NCBI GenBank assembly: GCA_020634575.1
Contig: JACKBM010000037.1
Coordinates: forward strand, 6,033 to 70,032
Length of the DNA stretch: 64,000 nucleotides
DNA from: Ardenticatenales bacterium
GTDB taxonomy: Bacteria; Chloroflexota; Anaerolineae; Promineifilales; Promineifilaceae
Direction of reading: 5' to 3'
Shown here one piece after another: positions 25,542-33,646 of the stretch. Position numbers and translations under genes: made by a program. The notes beneath the pieces are model-generated. The model did not search any database. It worked only from the letters and a program-made list of their open reading frames with translations, and had not been told where the DNA came from. Positions within the stretch are counted from its first letter, which is position 1. Each line of letters begins with the position of its first letter.

Positions 25542-26996
25542 AATGAGACCGAGTTTGACGTCATCATCGTCGGGGCCGGGCTGTCCGGCATTGGCATGGC
25601 TTACCACCTCCAGCGGGACTGTCCCGAGCTGAATTTTACGATCCTCGAGGGGCGCGAGCGGCTGGGCGGGACCTGGGATCTGTTTCGCTACCCCGGCGTG
25701 CGCTCGGACAGCGACATGCATACCCTCGGGTACAGCTTTAAGCCGTGGCTTGAGGCCAAATCAATTGCCGATGGGCCCTCGATCCTGGCGTATATTGCGG
25801 AAACCGCAGTTGAAAATGGCATTGAGGCGCATATTCGCTACAACCATCAGGTAGAGGCGGCGGCCTGGTCCAGCAAAGATGCCTGTTGGCTGGTGCGTTG
25901 TCAGGCTGACGGAGAACCGGCGATATTGCGCGCTAATTTCCTGCTGCTCTGTGCCGGTTATTACAGCTACAAAAGCGGCTACAAGCCTGAGTTCCCCGGC
26001 GCTGCGACATTTCAAGGTCAGGTCGTGCATCCGCAGGAATGGCCCGAGGATCTGGATTGTCGGGGCAAGCGGATCATCGTGATTGGCTCCGGGGCGACGG
26101 CGGTCACGCTGGTGCCGGCGCTGGCCGAGACGGCGGAGCACGTGGTGATGTTACAGCGCTCGCCCACCTATATGGCCGCCCGGCCGGCTGAGGACAAATG
26201 GGCCAGATGGCTCCGTTATCTGCTGCCGCCGACCTGGCTATATCGGTTGATCCGTTGGAAGAATATTCATTTTCAGCAGTTTGTATACCGTTATTCCCGG
26301 GCAAAGCCGGCACAGTTGAAAAAACGTCTGTTAAAAAAGGTGCGCGAAAAGCTGGGGCCAGATTTTGATGTCGAGACCCATTTTAGCCCCAGCTACAACC
26401 CGTGGGATGAGCGGCTGTGCCTGGTGCCGGATGGCGATTTGTTCAAGGCCATCAAGGCGGGCAAGGCGGAGGTTGTGACAGCTGAGATCGAGCGTTTCAC
26501 CTCTGATGGTATTCGCCTGCAATCCGGTGCTGAGCTGGCGGCGGACATCATCGTCACGGCCACCGGGCTGAATCTGGAAGTGCAGGGCGGCATCGCCTTT
26601 ACTGTGGATGGCGAGCCGGTCGATTTTGCCCGGACCTTCATCTACAAAGGGATCATGAATTCCGGTGTACCCAATCTCATCAACACGTTTGGCTATGTCA
26701 ATGCATCCTGGACGTTGCGGGCGGATCTGATTGCTGACTATAGCTGTCGCCTGCTGAATCACATGCGCCGCCAAGGTTACCGCCAGGTCACGCCCCGGCT
26801 GCGGCCGGAAGAGGCGGCGATGACGCCGCGCCCCTGGAGTGAGGAATTTACGCCCGGGTACATCGCGCGCAGTCTGGATCAGCTGCCCAAACAGGGTACA
26901 CACGAGCCCTGGCTCAATGTGCAGGAATACGAGCTTGACAAAAAGCTGCTGATCCAGGAGCCTCTGGAAGACGGAGTGCTGCAATTTGATGTCTGA
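25539..26996 (+). CDS. Flavin-containing Baeyer-Villiger-like monooxygenase
   Basis: A 485-residue two-dinucleotide-fold flavoprotein. The FAD loop GAGLSGIG lies at residues 12-19, with ERLGGTWDLFRYPGVRSDS after it. FQGQVVHPQEWP at about 158-169 is close to the Baeyer-Villiger fingerprint FxGxxxHxxxW, and the NADPH loop IGSGATAV follows. Such enzymes oxidise ketones to esters or hydroxylate heteroatoms. The final bases overlap the downstream amidase by eight, suggesting coupling. Natural substrate unknown. Confidence 0.9.
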   Translation: MNETEFDVIIVGAGLSGIGMAYHLQRDCPELNFTILEGRERLGGTWDLFRYPGVRSDSDMHTLGYSFKPWLEAKSIADGPSILAYIAETAVENGIEAHIRYNHQVEAAAWSSKDACWLVRCQADGEPAILRANFLLLCAGYYSYKSGYKPEFPGAATFQGQVVHPQEWPEDLDCRGKRIIVIGSGATAVTLVPALAETAEHVVMLQRSPTYMAARPAEDKWARWLRYLLPPTWLYRLIRWKNIHFQQFVYRYSRAKPAQLKKRLLKKVREKLGPDFDVETHFSPSYNPWDERLCLVPDGDLFKAIKAGKAEVVTAEIERFTSDGIRLQSGAELAADIIVTATGLNLEVQGGIAFTVDGEPVDFARTFIYKGIMNSGVPNLINTFGYVNASWTLRADLIADYSCRLLNHMRRQGYRQVTPRLRPEEAAMTPRPWSEEFTPGYIARSLDQLPKQGTHEPWLNVQEYELDKKLLIQEPLEDGVLQFDV

Positions 26997-28416
26997 ACTG
27001 TTAACCCTGGACGCCGTTGGTCAGGCTGCGCTGGTGCGGCGAGGTGAGATCAGCCCCGTTGAGCTGGTTGATGCTGCGATTGCCCAAATTGAACGGCTAA
27101 ATCCGCAACTGAATGCAGTCATCACGCCTCTGTATGCCGGCGCCCGGGCAAAGGCGCTGGATCCAGCACTGCCTGATGGCCCTTTTCGCGGCGTGCCGCT
27201 CTTGTTGAAAGATTTTTTCTGCGAGACCGCTGACGACCCCTATTTTATGGGCATGGGGCTGCTGCGGGATCTGGCCTGGCGGGCGCAGCAGGATACCTAT
27301 TTGGCCGCAAAGTTCCGTGAGGCCGGGTTCATCTTCCTGGGTAAGACGAACCTACCGGAGCTGGCTGGCGGTGCGGTGACAGAGCCAGAGGCTTTTGGCC
27401 CCACGCGGAATCCTTGGAATTTGCGATTCTCACCGGCCGGTTCCAGTGGTGGTTCCGCCGCCGCCGTAGCCGCCCGTATGACCGCTGTGGCCCATGCCAA
27501 CGATGGGCTGGGTTCTATTCGTATTCCAGCGGGTTGCTGTGGTCTGGTGGGGCTAAAACCGTCGCGGGGCCGGGTGTCGACTGGACCGGGCCGGCCGGCC
27601 GGTCTGTTAGAAAATATCGTCGAGTTTGTGGTCAGCCGTACGGTGCGCGATACGGCAGCGGTGCTGGATGCCGTCGCCGGTCGTATGCCCGGTGATCGTT
27701 TTTTCGCGCCGCCGCCGGAACGGCCTTATCAAGAAGAGGTGGGGGCGCCCCAGGCACCTCTGCGCGTTGGTTTGCTGGTCGAGCACCCCTATTTCCCCCT
27801 TGAGCTGCATCCAGATATTCTTGAAGCGGTGGAGCAGACCGGTCGATTTTTGGCGGCCCTGGGTCATGAGGTTGAATATGCATATCCAGCCATATTGGGT
27901 GGCGCGACTGGTCTTGGTCTGGCACTTCGCATGGTCAGTACGAGCGGTGCAGCCGCAACGCTGGATCGCCTGAGTGAGCAAATTGGTCGGCCGATTGGAC
28001 CGGCGGATGTGGAATCAGGGACGTGGACCTGGGCAGAAGAGGGTCGAAAGTACACGGCGGTCCAGATACACCAGGCATATGACCGACTGGCTCGCGGCGC
28101 CGCTGCCCTGCTCGCCTGGTGGCAGGAAGGGTACGATCTGTTGGTTTCGCCCTTGATGGCCCAGCCAGGTATCCTCGTTGGTGAGAAAGATCCGGCTGTG
28201 AGGCAGGCAGCATTTGGGATATTCGCCATGGCTTTCAGCATTACAGGACAACCGGCCCTGACATTGCCCATCTTCTGGAATGAGGATAATTTGCCGGTTG
28301 CGGTTCAGCTCGTGGCGGATATGCATCGGGAAGATCTGCTTATTCGGCTGGCTGCCCAGCTGGAAGCGGTCAATCCCTGGCTTGGTCATTGGCCAACACC
28401 CTTGGAGGTAGCTTAA
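26989..28416 (+). CDS. Amidase-signature-family amidase
   Basis: A 475-residue amidase. The catalytic Lys is in VPLLLKDFF; the serine-rich signature SPAGSSGGSAAAVAARM follows, and the nucleophile is in NDGLGSIRIPAGCCG, slightly altered from the usual DxxGSIR. It hydrolyses carboxamides. I take ATG 26989, eight bases inside the monooxygenase gene. A GGAGGT at 28404-28409 near its end serves the next gene. Coupling with a Baeyer-Villiger-like enzyme hints at degradation of a shared substrate; that is inference. Confidence 0.92.
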   Translation: MSELLTLDAVGQAALVRRGEISPVELVDAAIAQIERLNPQLNAVITPLYAGARAKALDPALPDGPFRGVPLLLKDFFCETADDPYFMGMGLLRDLAWRAQQDTYLAAKFREAGFIFLGKTNLPELAGGAVTEPEAFGPTRNPWNLRFSPAGSSGGSAAAVAARMTAVAHANDGLGSIRIPAGCCGLVGLKPSRGRVSTGPGRPAGLLENIVEFVVSRTVRDTAAVLDAVAGRMPGDRFFAPPPERPYQEEVGAPQAPLRVGLLVEHPYFPLELHPDILEAVEQTGRFLAALGHEVEYAYPAILGGATGLGLALRMVSTSGAAATLDRLSEQIGRPIGPADVESGTWTWAEEGRKYTAVQIHQAYDRLARGAAALLAWWQEGYDLLVSPLMAQPGILVGEKDPAVRQAAFGIFAMAFSITGQPALTLPIFWNEDNLPVAVQLVADMHREDLLIRLAAQLEAVNPWLGHWPTPLEVA

Positions 28417-29441
28417 TGCTCGAAAAACCGGCCCTGGCGGATGAGCGCATCCGTGCCTGTCTAGAGACGGCTTATGGCCTACAGGTGACTGAAATTAGCT
28501 TTCTGCCCCTGGGCGCGGATGTCAACACGGCGGTGTATCGCGTCGTCGCTACGGATGGTACCGGCTATTTCCTGAAGCTGCGCCAGGGGCCGTTTGATGA
28601 GATGGCGGTGCGCCTGCCTCATTTTCTCAGCCAACAGGGGGTAAAGGCCGTGATTCCGCCGTTGCCGACGCTGACCGGCCGGTTATGGGCCGAACTCCCC
28701 CCCTTCCGGGCCATCCTCGCCCCCTTCGTCAACGGGCGCAACGGCTACGAGACCCGCCTGAATGCGGCCCAATGGCAGGCGTTTGCCCGGGCCCTGCGCC
28801 AGATCCACGCCCTGCAAATCCCGGATGAAATGCATGATCAGCTGCGCCAGGAGGAATTTGCCCCGACCGAACGCCAGGCCGTGCGCCGCTTTTTGCAGAT
28901 GGGTGACGACACCCCGGCAGACGATAGGGTCGCCCGGGCCGTGCGCCAGCTATTTCGGGAGAAGGCCGGCGCCATTCTCGCCCTGGTGGAGCGGGCTGAA
29001 ACGCTGGCTCACGCCCTGCAGCTGGCGCCGCCTCCCTTCGTCCTGTGCCATAGCGATCTGCACGCCGGCAACCTGCTCATCGACGAGCACGGTCTCTTGT
29101 ACCTGGTGGACTGGGATGAGCCGCTGCTGGCGCCCAAGGAGCGCGACCTGATGTACGTCGGCGGCGCCCTGCTGGCCTCGGGCCTGACGCCGGCCGACGA
29201 GGAAGCGTTGTTTTATCCGGGCTACGGCGCCACAACAATTCACGCCGCTGCCCGAGCCTACTACCGTTACGAGCGGATCGTGGCCGATATCGCCGCTTAC
29301 GGCCGTGAACTGCTGCTCAGCGAAGCGGGCGGCGCGGATCGGGAGCAATCGCTGTACTACCTGCGCTCCAATTTTGAGCCGGGCCACACCATAGCCGTCG
29401 CTTACGAGACGGACAGCACGCGCGGAGGTGAAGGCACATGA
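28416..29441 (+). CDS. Aminoglycoside-phosphotransferase-like kinase
   Basis: A 341-residue member of the APH/choline-kinase fold. The catalytic loop is VLCHSDLHAGNLLI and the metal-binding loop is LVDWDEPLLAPKERDLM, separated as expected. The family phosphorylates antibiotics, choline, homoserine or sugars. I choose ATG 28416, which shares bases with the amidase stop and has GGAGGT seven bases upstream. An ADP-ribosylglycohydrolase overlaps its end. Nothing in the sequence identifies resistance; a metabolic kinase is equally likely. Confidence 0.88.
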   Translation: MLEKPALADERIRACLETAYGLQVTEISFLPLGADVNTAVYRVVATDGTGYFLKLRQGPFDEMAVRLPHFLSQQGVKAVIPPLPTLTGRLWAELPPFRAILAPFVNGRNGYETRLNAAQWQAFARALRQIHALQIPDEMHDQLRQEEFAPTERQAVRRFLQMGDDTPADDRVARAVRQLFREKAGAILALVERAETLAHALQLAPPPFVLCHSDLHAGNLLIDEHGLLYLVDWDEPLLAPKERDLMYVGGALLASGLTPADEEALFYPGYGATTIHAAARAYYRYERIVADIAAYGRELLLSEAGGADREQSLYYLRSNFEPGHTIAVAYETDSTRGGEGT

Positions 29442-30208
29442 AAGGTGCTGTTGCCGGTGACATTATCGGTTCCATTTACGAGCGAGTACCCATCAAGACA
29501 AAAGAATTTCCCTTGTTTGACCGGCGTTGCACCTACACGGACGACACTGTCCTGACGGTGGCGATTGCCGAGGCGATCCTGACCGGCCGGTCGTATCGCG
29601 ACGCCGTGTTGGCATTTGGCCGGCGCTACCCATTGGCCGGCTACGGCGGCACCTTCATTGGCTGGCTGCAGCAGACCGATCCGCAGCCCTACAACAGTTG
29701 GGGGAATGGGTCGGCGATGCGGGTTAGCCCCATCGGCGTCGCTTTCCCGACGGCTGAGCAGGTGCTGCATGAGGCGGCGCAGAGCGCCATCATCTCCCAC
29801 GACCACCCGGAGGGCGTTAAAGGGGCCCAGGCCGCAGCGCTGGCAGTTTTTCTGGCGCGGCGAGGTGAGGGCAAGGCGGCCATCCGGACAGAAATCGCTG
29901 AGCGCTTTGGCTATGACCTGAGCCAGACGGTGGACGAGATCCGGCCGGCGTATCGCTTTGATGTCTCCTGCCAGGGCACGGTGCCGGCCGCTCTGATCGC
30001 CTTTCTCGACAGCGATTCCTACGAGGATGCGGTGCGTAATGCGATTTCGCTGGGTGGCGATAGCGACACGCTGGCCTGCATCGCCGGCGCTGTCGCTGAG
30101 GCGTTTTATGGCGAGGTCCCGGCATCGATCTGGAGCCAGGCGGTCGAGATTTTGCCGGCTGAATTGCAGACTGTGCTCACGGCATTCTACGAGAAGTTTG
30201 GATGGTAA
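29438..30208 (+). CDS. ADP-ribosylglycohydrolase family protein
   Basis: A 256-residue DraG-like helical hydrolase. Magnesium-binding residues are visible in CTYTDDTVLTVAIA near the start and LGGDSDTLACIAGA near the end, with NGSAMRVSP between. These enzymes remove ADP-ribose from proteins, nucleic acids or small molecules. Its ATG overlaps the preceding kinase stop by four bases and its own end overlaps the next gene. No ADP-ribosyltransferase is nearby, so the substrate may be a free ADP-ribosyl compound. Confidence 0.93.
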   Translation: MKGAVAGDIIGSIYERVPIKTKEFPLFDRRCTYTDDTVLTVAIAEAILTGRSYRDAVLAFGRRYPLAGYGGTFIGWLQQTDPQPYNSWGNGSAMRVSPIGVAFPTAEQVLHEAAQSAIISHDHPEGVKGAQAAALAVFLARRGEGKAAIRTEIAERFGYDLSQTVDEIRPAYRFDVSCQGTVPAALIAFLDSDSYEDAVRNAISLGGDSDTLACIAGAVAEAFYGEVPASIWSQAVEILPAELQTVLTAFYEKFGW

Positions 30209-30780
30209 ATTTCTTCTTTGGGCTGGGCTTTGGATCCGGGCTGACCCTTGTTGGGCTATCACTGGCTTCGCTGTGGCGACCGGGGCTGCAGTTTTGGCCG
30301 CCGCCGGCGCCGGCTAGCTGGCAGGCGCGCTACTTCTGGTGGGCATTCCGGCTTCTGCTTCTGGGGCTGGTGGTGGTGAGCGTGCTGGATTTTCGCGGGG
30401 CGGGACCGGCCGGTTCCTGGACCTACTGGCTGGGCGTCCCCCTGGCCCTGCTCGGCATTGGCCTGGCCTTTGCCATCACTTTTCAGCTGGGCTGGCGAGA
30501 TGCCCATGGTGAAGCGCAAGGGCTCAAAACCGGGGGCTGGTACCGTTTCAGCCGCAACCCCATTTACGTGGTGACCTTGGTTGGCTTGCTGGGCGTTGGC
30601 CTGGTCGTCCACTCGGTTTACGCTTATCTGTTATTGTTTTTGTGGGCGGCGCTTTATCTGGTGGCGCCATTTCTTGAAGAGCCCTGGCTGGAAGCGCAGT
30701 ATGGCGCGGATTACCGCCAGTACAAGGCGCGTGTGCCCCGCTTCATTGGTTGGCCCAAAGCTGCCCGTCCGCCTGCCTGA
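30202..30780 (+). CDS. Isoprenylcysteine-methyltransferase-like integral membrane protein
   Basis: A 192-residue protein with about five membrane helices. The C-terminal half carries the ICMT/PEMT signature: GGWYRFSRNPIYV followed by FLEEPWLEAQYGADYRQYKARVPRF, which binds S-adenosylmethionine at the membrane. Bacterial members methylate lipids or unknown small molecules. It overlaps the ADP-ribosylglycohydrolase gene by seven bases and ends the tightly coupled run; the MocR regulator begins 27 bases later. Confidence 0.87.
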   Translation: MVNFFFGLGFGSGLTLVGLSLASLWRPGLQFWPPPAPASWQARYFWWAFRLLLLGLVVVSVLDFRGAGPAGSWTYWLGVPLALLGIGLAFAITFQLGWRDAHGEAQGLKTGGWYRFSRNPIYVVTLVGLLGVGLVVHSVYAYLLLFLWAALYLVAPFLEEPWLEAQYGADYRQYKARVPRFIGWPKAARPPA

Positions 30781-30807
30781 ATCCCTCGTTATATTTGAGC
30801 CACCTAC

Positions 30808-32292
30808 ATGACCCAGGCGCCGCGTAACCTGCCCAACACTTTTTACCTTTCGCTGGTGACGGTTGATCCGGCGGCGGAACTGCCGCTGTACCGGCAAATT
30901 TATCAGGGGATGCGCGAGGCGATTCTGACCGGCCGGTTGGCTGCCGGCACCCGGCTGCCCTCGACCCGCGACCTGGTCACCATCTGGGGCGTCTCCCGTA
31001 ACACATTGCGCAACGCGTTTGACCAGCTGATTGCTGAGGGTTACCTGGATGCCGTGGTTGGCCGGGGGACCTTTGTGACGGCGACCTCAGCCCGGCTTCA
31101 GGGGACAAGAGCCAGCGAACCGGCCCCAGGCGAACGGCGCCGGCATCTCTCACCGATCGGCCGCCACCTCGAGCCGCTGGGGCAATCGTTTACCGGCAGG
31201 CAGCCGGGCAGTGCCGCCTTTGCCCTGGGTGTCCCTGACCTGGAGCTTTTTCCCCACGATATCTGGAATCGGATTATCAATCGTTGCCAGCGCCGCTTGA
31301 GTGCGGGCCGGGATCCGCGCATTCGCATCAATGGGATTCAGACGTTGCGTGAAGCGGTAGCCAGCTATCTTGTCTCGGCGCGCGGGTTGCACTGTACGCC
31401 GGAACAGGTTGACATCGTGCCCGGTTCGGTGGCCGGCATCATGGTGACGGCATTGACTCTGCTGGGTGCGGACGACCAGGCCTGGATGGAGGAGCCGGGT
31501 TATAGCAACGCCCTGGGCGTCATTCGCTACCGGGGCGCGGCTACAGTGCCGGTGCCTGTTGACGACGAGGGGTTGAATGTGGCTGCCGGCCTGGCGCTGG
31601 CGCCCACCGCCCGGCTGGCCTATGTGACGCCATCCCACCAGCACCCGCTTGGCGTCACGATGAGCCTGGCGCGCCGCCAGCAACTGTTGGCCTGGGCTGA
31701 GCAGCAGGACGCCTGGATCATCGAAGATGATTATGACAGCGAGTTTCGCTATGACGGTCCACCGATTACAGCGCTGCAGGGGTTGGACCGGGCGCAACGG
31801 GTTGTCTACTGCGGTACCTTCAGCAAAGTGATGTTTCCCGAGCTCCGCCTCGGTTATGTGGTGTTGCCGCCGGAGCTGATGGCGGCCTACACAGGTGTGA
31901 AGATGCCCCTGTCGCTGTATAGCCCCATGCTCATGCAGGCGGCGGTGGCCGAGTTTATGCTGACCGGCCATTTTGTCCGCCATGTGCGGCGGATGCGTGA
32001 CGAGTACCGGGCGCGGCGGGATGCCCTGGCGGCAGCCCTGCAGCAACACCTGGCGGGCGCTGTGACCGTGGGGGAGGCCAGGGGCGGGATGCACCTGGTG
32101 GCTTATCTGGCGCCGGAGCTGGATGAGGCGATGGTCCTGAAGGCGGCTCGTGAGGTGGGAATGGCGCTGATGCCGCTTTCCAGCTTTTATCACGGCAGCG
32201 AGGCCCGCGCCGGGCTGATTCTGGGCTTTACCAATGTGCGGCCGGAAGCGATTGAGGGGTACATTGTCCGGCTGGCGGCGCGGTTGGGTTAA
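30808..32292 (+). CDS. MocR/PdxR-type regulator (GntR winged helix fused to aminotransferase fold)
   Basis: A 494-residue fusion. Residues 20-95 form the GntR helix-turn-helix (LPLYRQIYQGMREAILTG; LPSTRDLVTIWGVSRNTLRN). A linker leads to a class-I aminotransferase domain with the PLP-binding Lys in YCGTFSKVMFPELRLGY. Such proteins sense PLP or amine ligands and regulate vitamin B6 or amino-acid metabolism. It lies just downstream of the small-molecule run but on the same strand, so regulation of those genes is possible, not shown. No B6 synthesis gene is next to it. Confidence 0.93.
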   Translation: MTQAPRNLPNTFYLSLVTVDPAAELPLYRQIYQGMREAILTGRLAAGTRLPSTRDLVTIWGVSRNTLRNAFDQLIAEGYLDAVVGRGTFVTATSARLQGTRASEPAPGERRRHLSPIGRHLEPLGQSFTGRQPGSAAFALGVPDLELFPHDIWNRIINRCQRRLSAGRDPRIRINGIQTLREAVASYLVSARGLHCTPEQVDIVPGSVAGIMVTALTLLGADDQAWMEEPGYSNALGVIRYRGAATVPVPVDDEGLNVAAGLALAPTARLAYVTPSHQHPLGVTMSLARRQQLLAWAEQQDAWIIEDDYDSEFRYDGPPITALQGLDRAQRVVYCGTFSKVMFPELRLGYVVLPPELMAAYTGVKMPLSLYSPMLMQAAVAEFMLTGHFVRHVRRMRDEYRARRDALAAALQQHLAGAVTVGEARGGMHLVAYLAPELDEAMVLKAAREVGMALMPLSSFYHGSEARAGLILGFTNVRPEAIEGYIVRLAARLG

Positions 32293-32424
32293 CCGGCCGG
32301 TCCCGCAATTGGCCCCATCAACCCGCGCTGAAATGGGTCTTGTGATGACCCGAACCATCCGCTACCCTGTCTGAACTGGCCAACAACCTGGCCAGTGACA
32401 ATCCCGAAGTCACAGGAGAAATGT

Positions 32425-33624
32425 ATGAGGAAATGGAGCCTGTTGCTGCTCCTGTTCTTGACGGCTGCCTGCTCGCCGGCCGCCGTTGAGACCACATCTG
32501 TAGCAATCGTTACCGCCGCCCCAACCGCGACCCAACAGCCGCCAACGGCCACAGCAACCGAGCAAGCCACCGTGGCCCCGACCGCCACGCTCACGCCCAC
32601 CATAACCCCAAACCCAACGGCAACCGCGACGGCGACGCTGGCCCCGACCGCTACGCCCGTGCCGCTAGACACCTTCACAACGACGCTCCCCATCCAGGAG
32701 AGGTTGCTCTTGGCGAGCGAGCTACCGGTGATCGAACGGGAACCGGGCAAACGATATCTGAACGCCGGGGCCGTTATCTATCACGATGGGATGTATCACA
32801 GCTTTGCCAACTTCTTCAACAGCTGGCCAGGTGAGACCGTGACCTATTACTACAGCTCGCCGGACGGGCAGACCTGGACGCGGGTGCAACCGGAGCCGCT
32901 GTTTACGATAGCCGATGTGCCGCTCGAGGGGCGCGGGGCGCTGGTGCTGAGCGGTCTGGTGACGGCTGAAGGCCAATGGGTTCTTTATTACCATACCTTT
33001 ACGGCCAGCTCGGCTCCAGGCCAGATTGGACGGGCGACGGCGCCGGATCCGGCCGGTCCCTGGACCTTCGACCCCGAACCGGCCCTGAGCCCCGGCGGCG
33101 AAGGTGCCTGGGACGAACTGCAGGTGATGCGCGTCAACGTCTTGCCGGCGGCTGACGGTTACGTGATGTATTACGCCGGCGTCAACCGGCAGCAGGAGTC
33201 GCGCATTGGCCTGGCCTATTCGGCGGACGGTATCAGCTGGCAGAAATATGATGATCCGGCCACGACGACGGCGCCCTATGCCGAGAGCGATCCAATTCTG
33301 GAGCCGGCGCTGGAGTGGGAAAACGGCTGGTTGGGCCGGCCGGAGGTGGTGCAGACGGCAGACGGCTGGGTGTTGCTCTACGAGGGCGGCCGCAGCGGCA
33401 GCCGAACCGGGCTGGCGGTGAGCCAGGATGGCATCAACTTCATTCGCTATGAAGGGAACCCGATTCTGACCCGCGACAACATGGTGGCCGGCTACACCTT
33501 TTTTCAGGGCGCCTTTTTCCACCAGGATGATACCTACTTTTACCTCATCGAAGCGGGCAATGGGCCGGTCGGAACGGATATCTTCCTGTACCGGCTAAAT
33601 GGCGCCCTGCTGGCTGAAGATTAA
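32425..33624 (+). CDS. Lipoprotein with a GH43/GH32-like beta-propeller
   Basis: A 399-residue secreted lipoprotein. The signal peptide ends in lipobox LTAAC at about residues 11-15, followed by a Pro/Thr-rich linker to about residue 85, and then a propeller with repeated W-x-aromatic blades: YHDGMYHSFANFFNSWPG, WVLYYHTF, AWDELQVMRVN, GLAYSADGISWQKYDDP, GRPEVVQTADGW. Catalytic acids of GH43 cannot be confirmed by eye. AGGAG lies six bases before ATG 32425. The next gene encodes a close paralogue of this propeller fused to a solute-binding protein, so the two probably act together at the cell surface on a glycan or related ligand. Confidence 0.82.
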   Translation: MRKWSLLLLLFLTAACSPAAVETTSVAIVTAAPTATQQPPTATATEQATVAPTATLTPTITPNPTATATATLAPTATPVPLDTFTTTLPIQERLLLASELPVIEREPGKRYLNAGAVIYHDGMYHSFANFFNSWPGETVTYYYSSPDGQTWTRVQPEPLFTIADVPLEGRGALVLSGLVTAEGQWVLYYHTFTASSAPGQIGRATAPDPAGPWTFDPEPALSPGGEGAWDELQVMRVNVLPAADGYVMYYAGVNRQQESRIGLAYSADGISWQKYDDPATTTAPYAESDPILEPALEWENGWLGRPEVVQTADGWVLLYEGGRSGSRTGLAVSQDGINFIRYEGNPILTRDNMVAGYTFFQGAFFHQDDTYFYLIEAGNGPVGTDIFLYRLNGALLAED

Positions 33625-33646
33625 GGCGGAGTGGATGGAGACTATC

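Noticed and set aside
28416..29441. Aminoglycoside resistance gene
   Set aside because: The fold matches, but the setting is metabolic and the family includes many non-resistance kinases.
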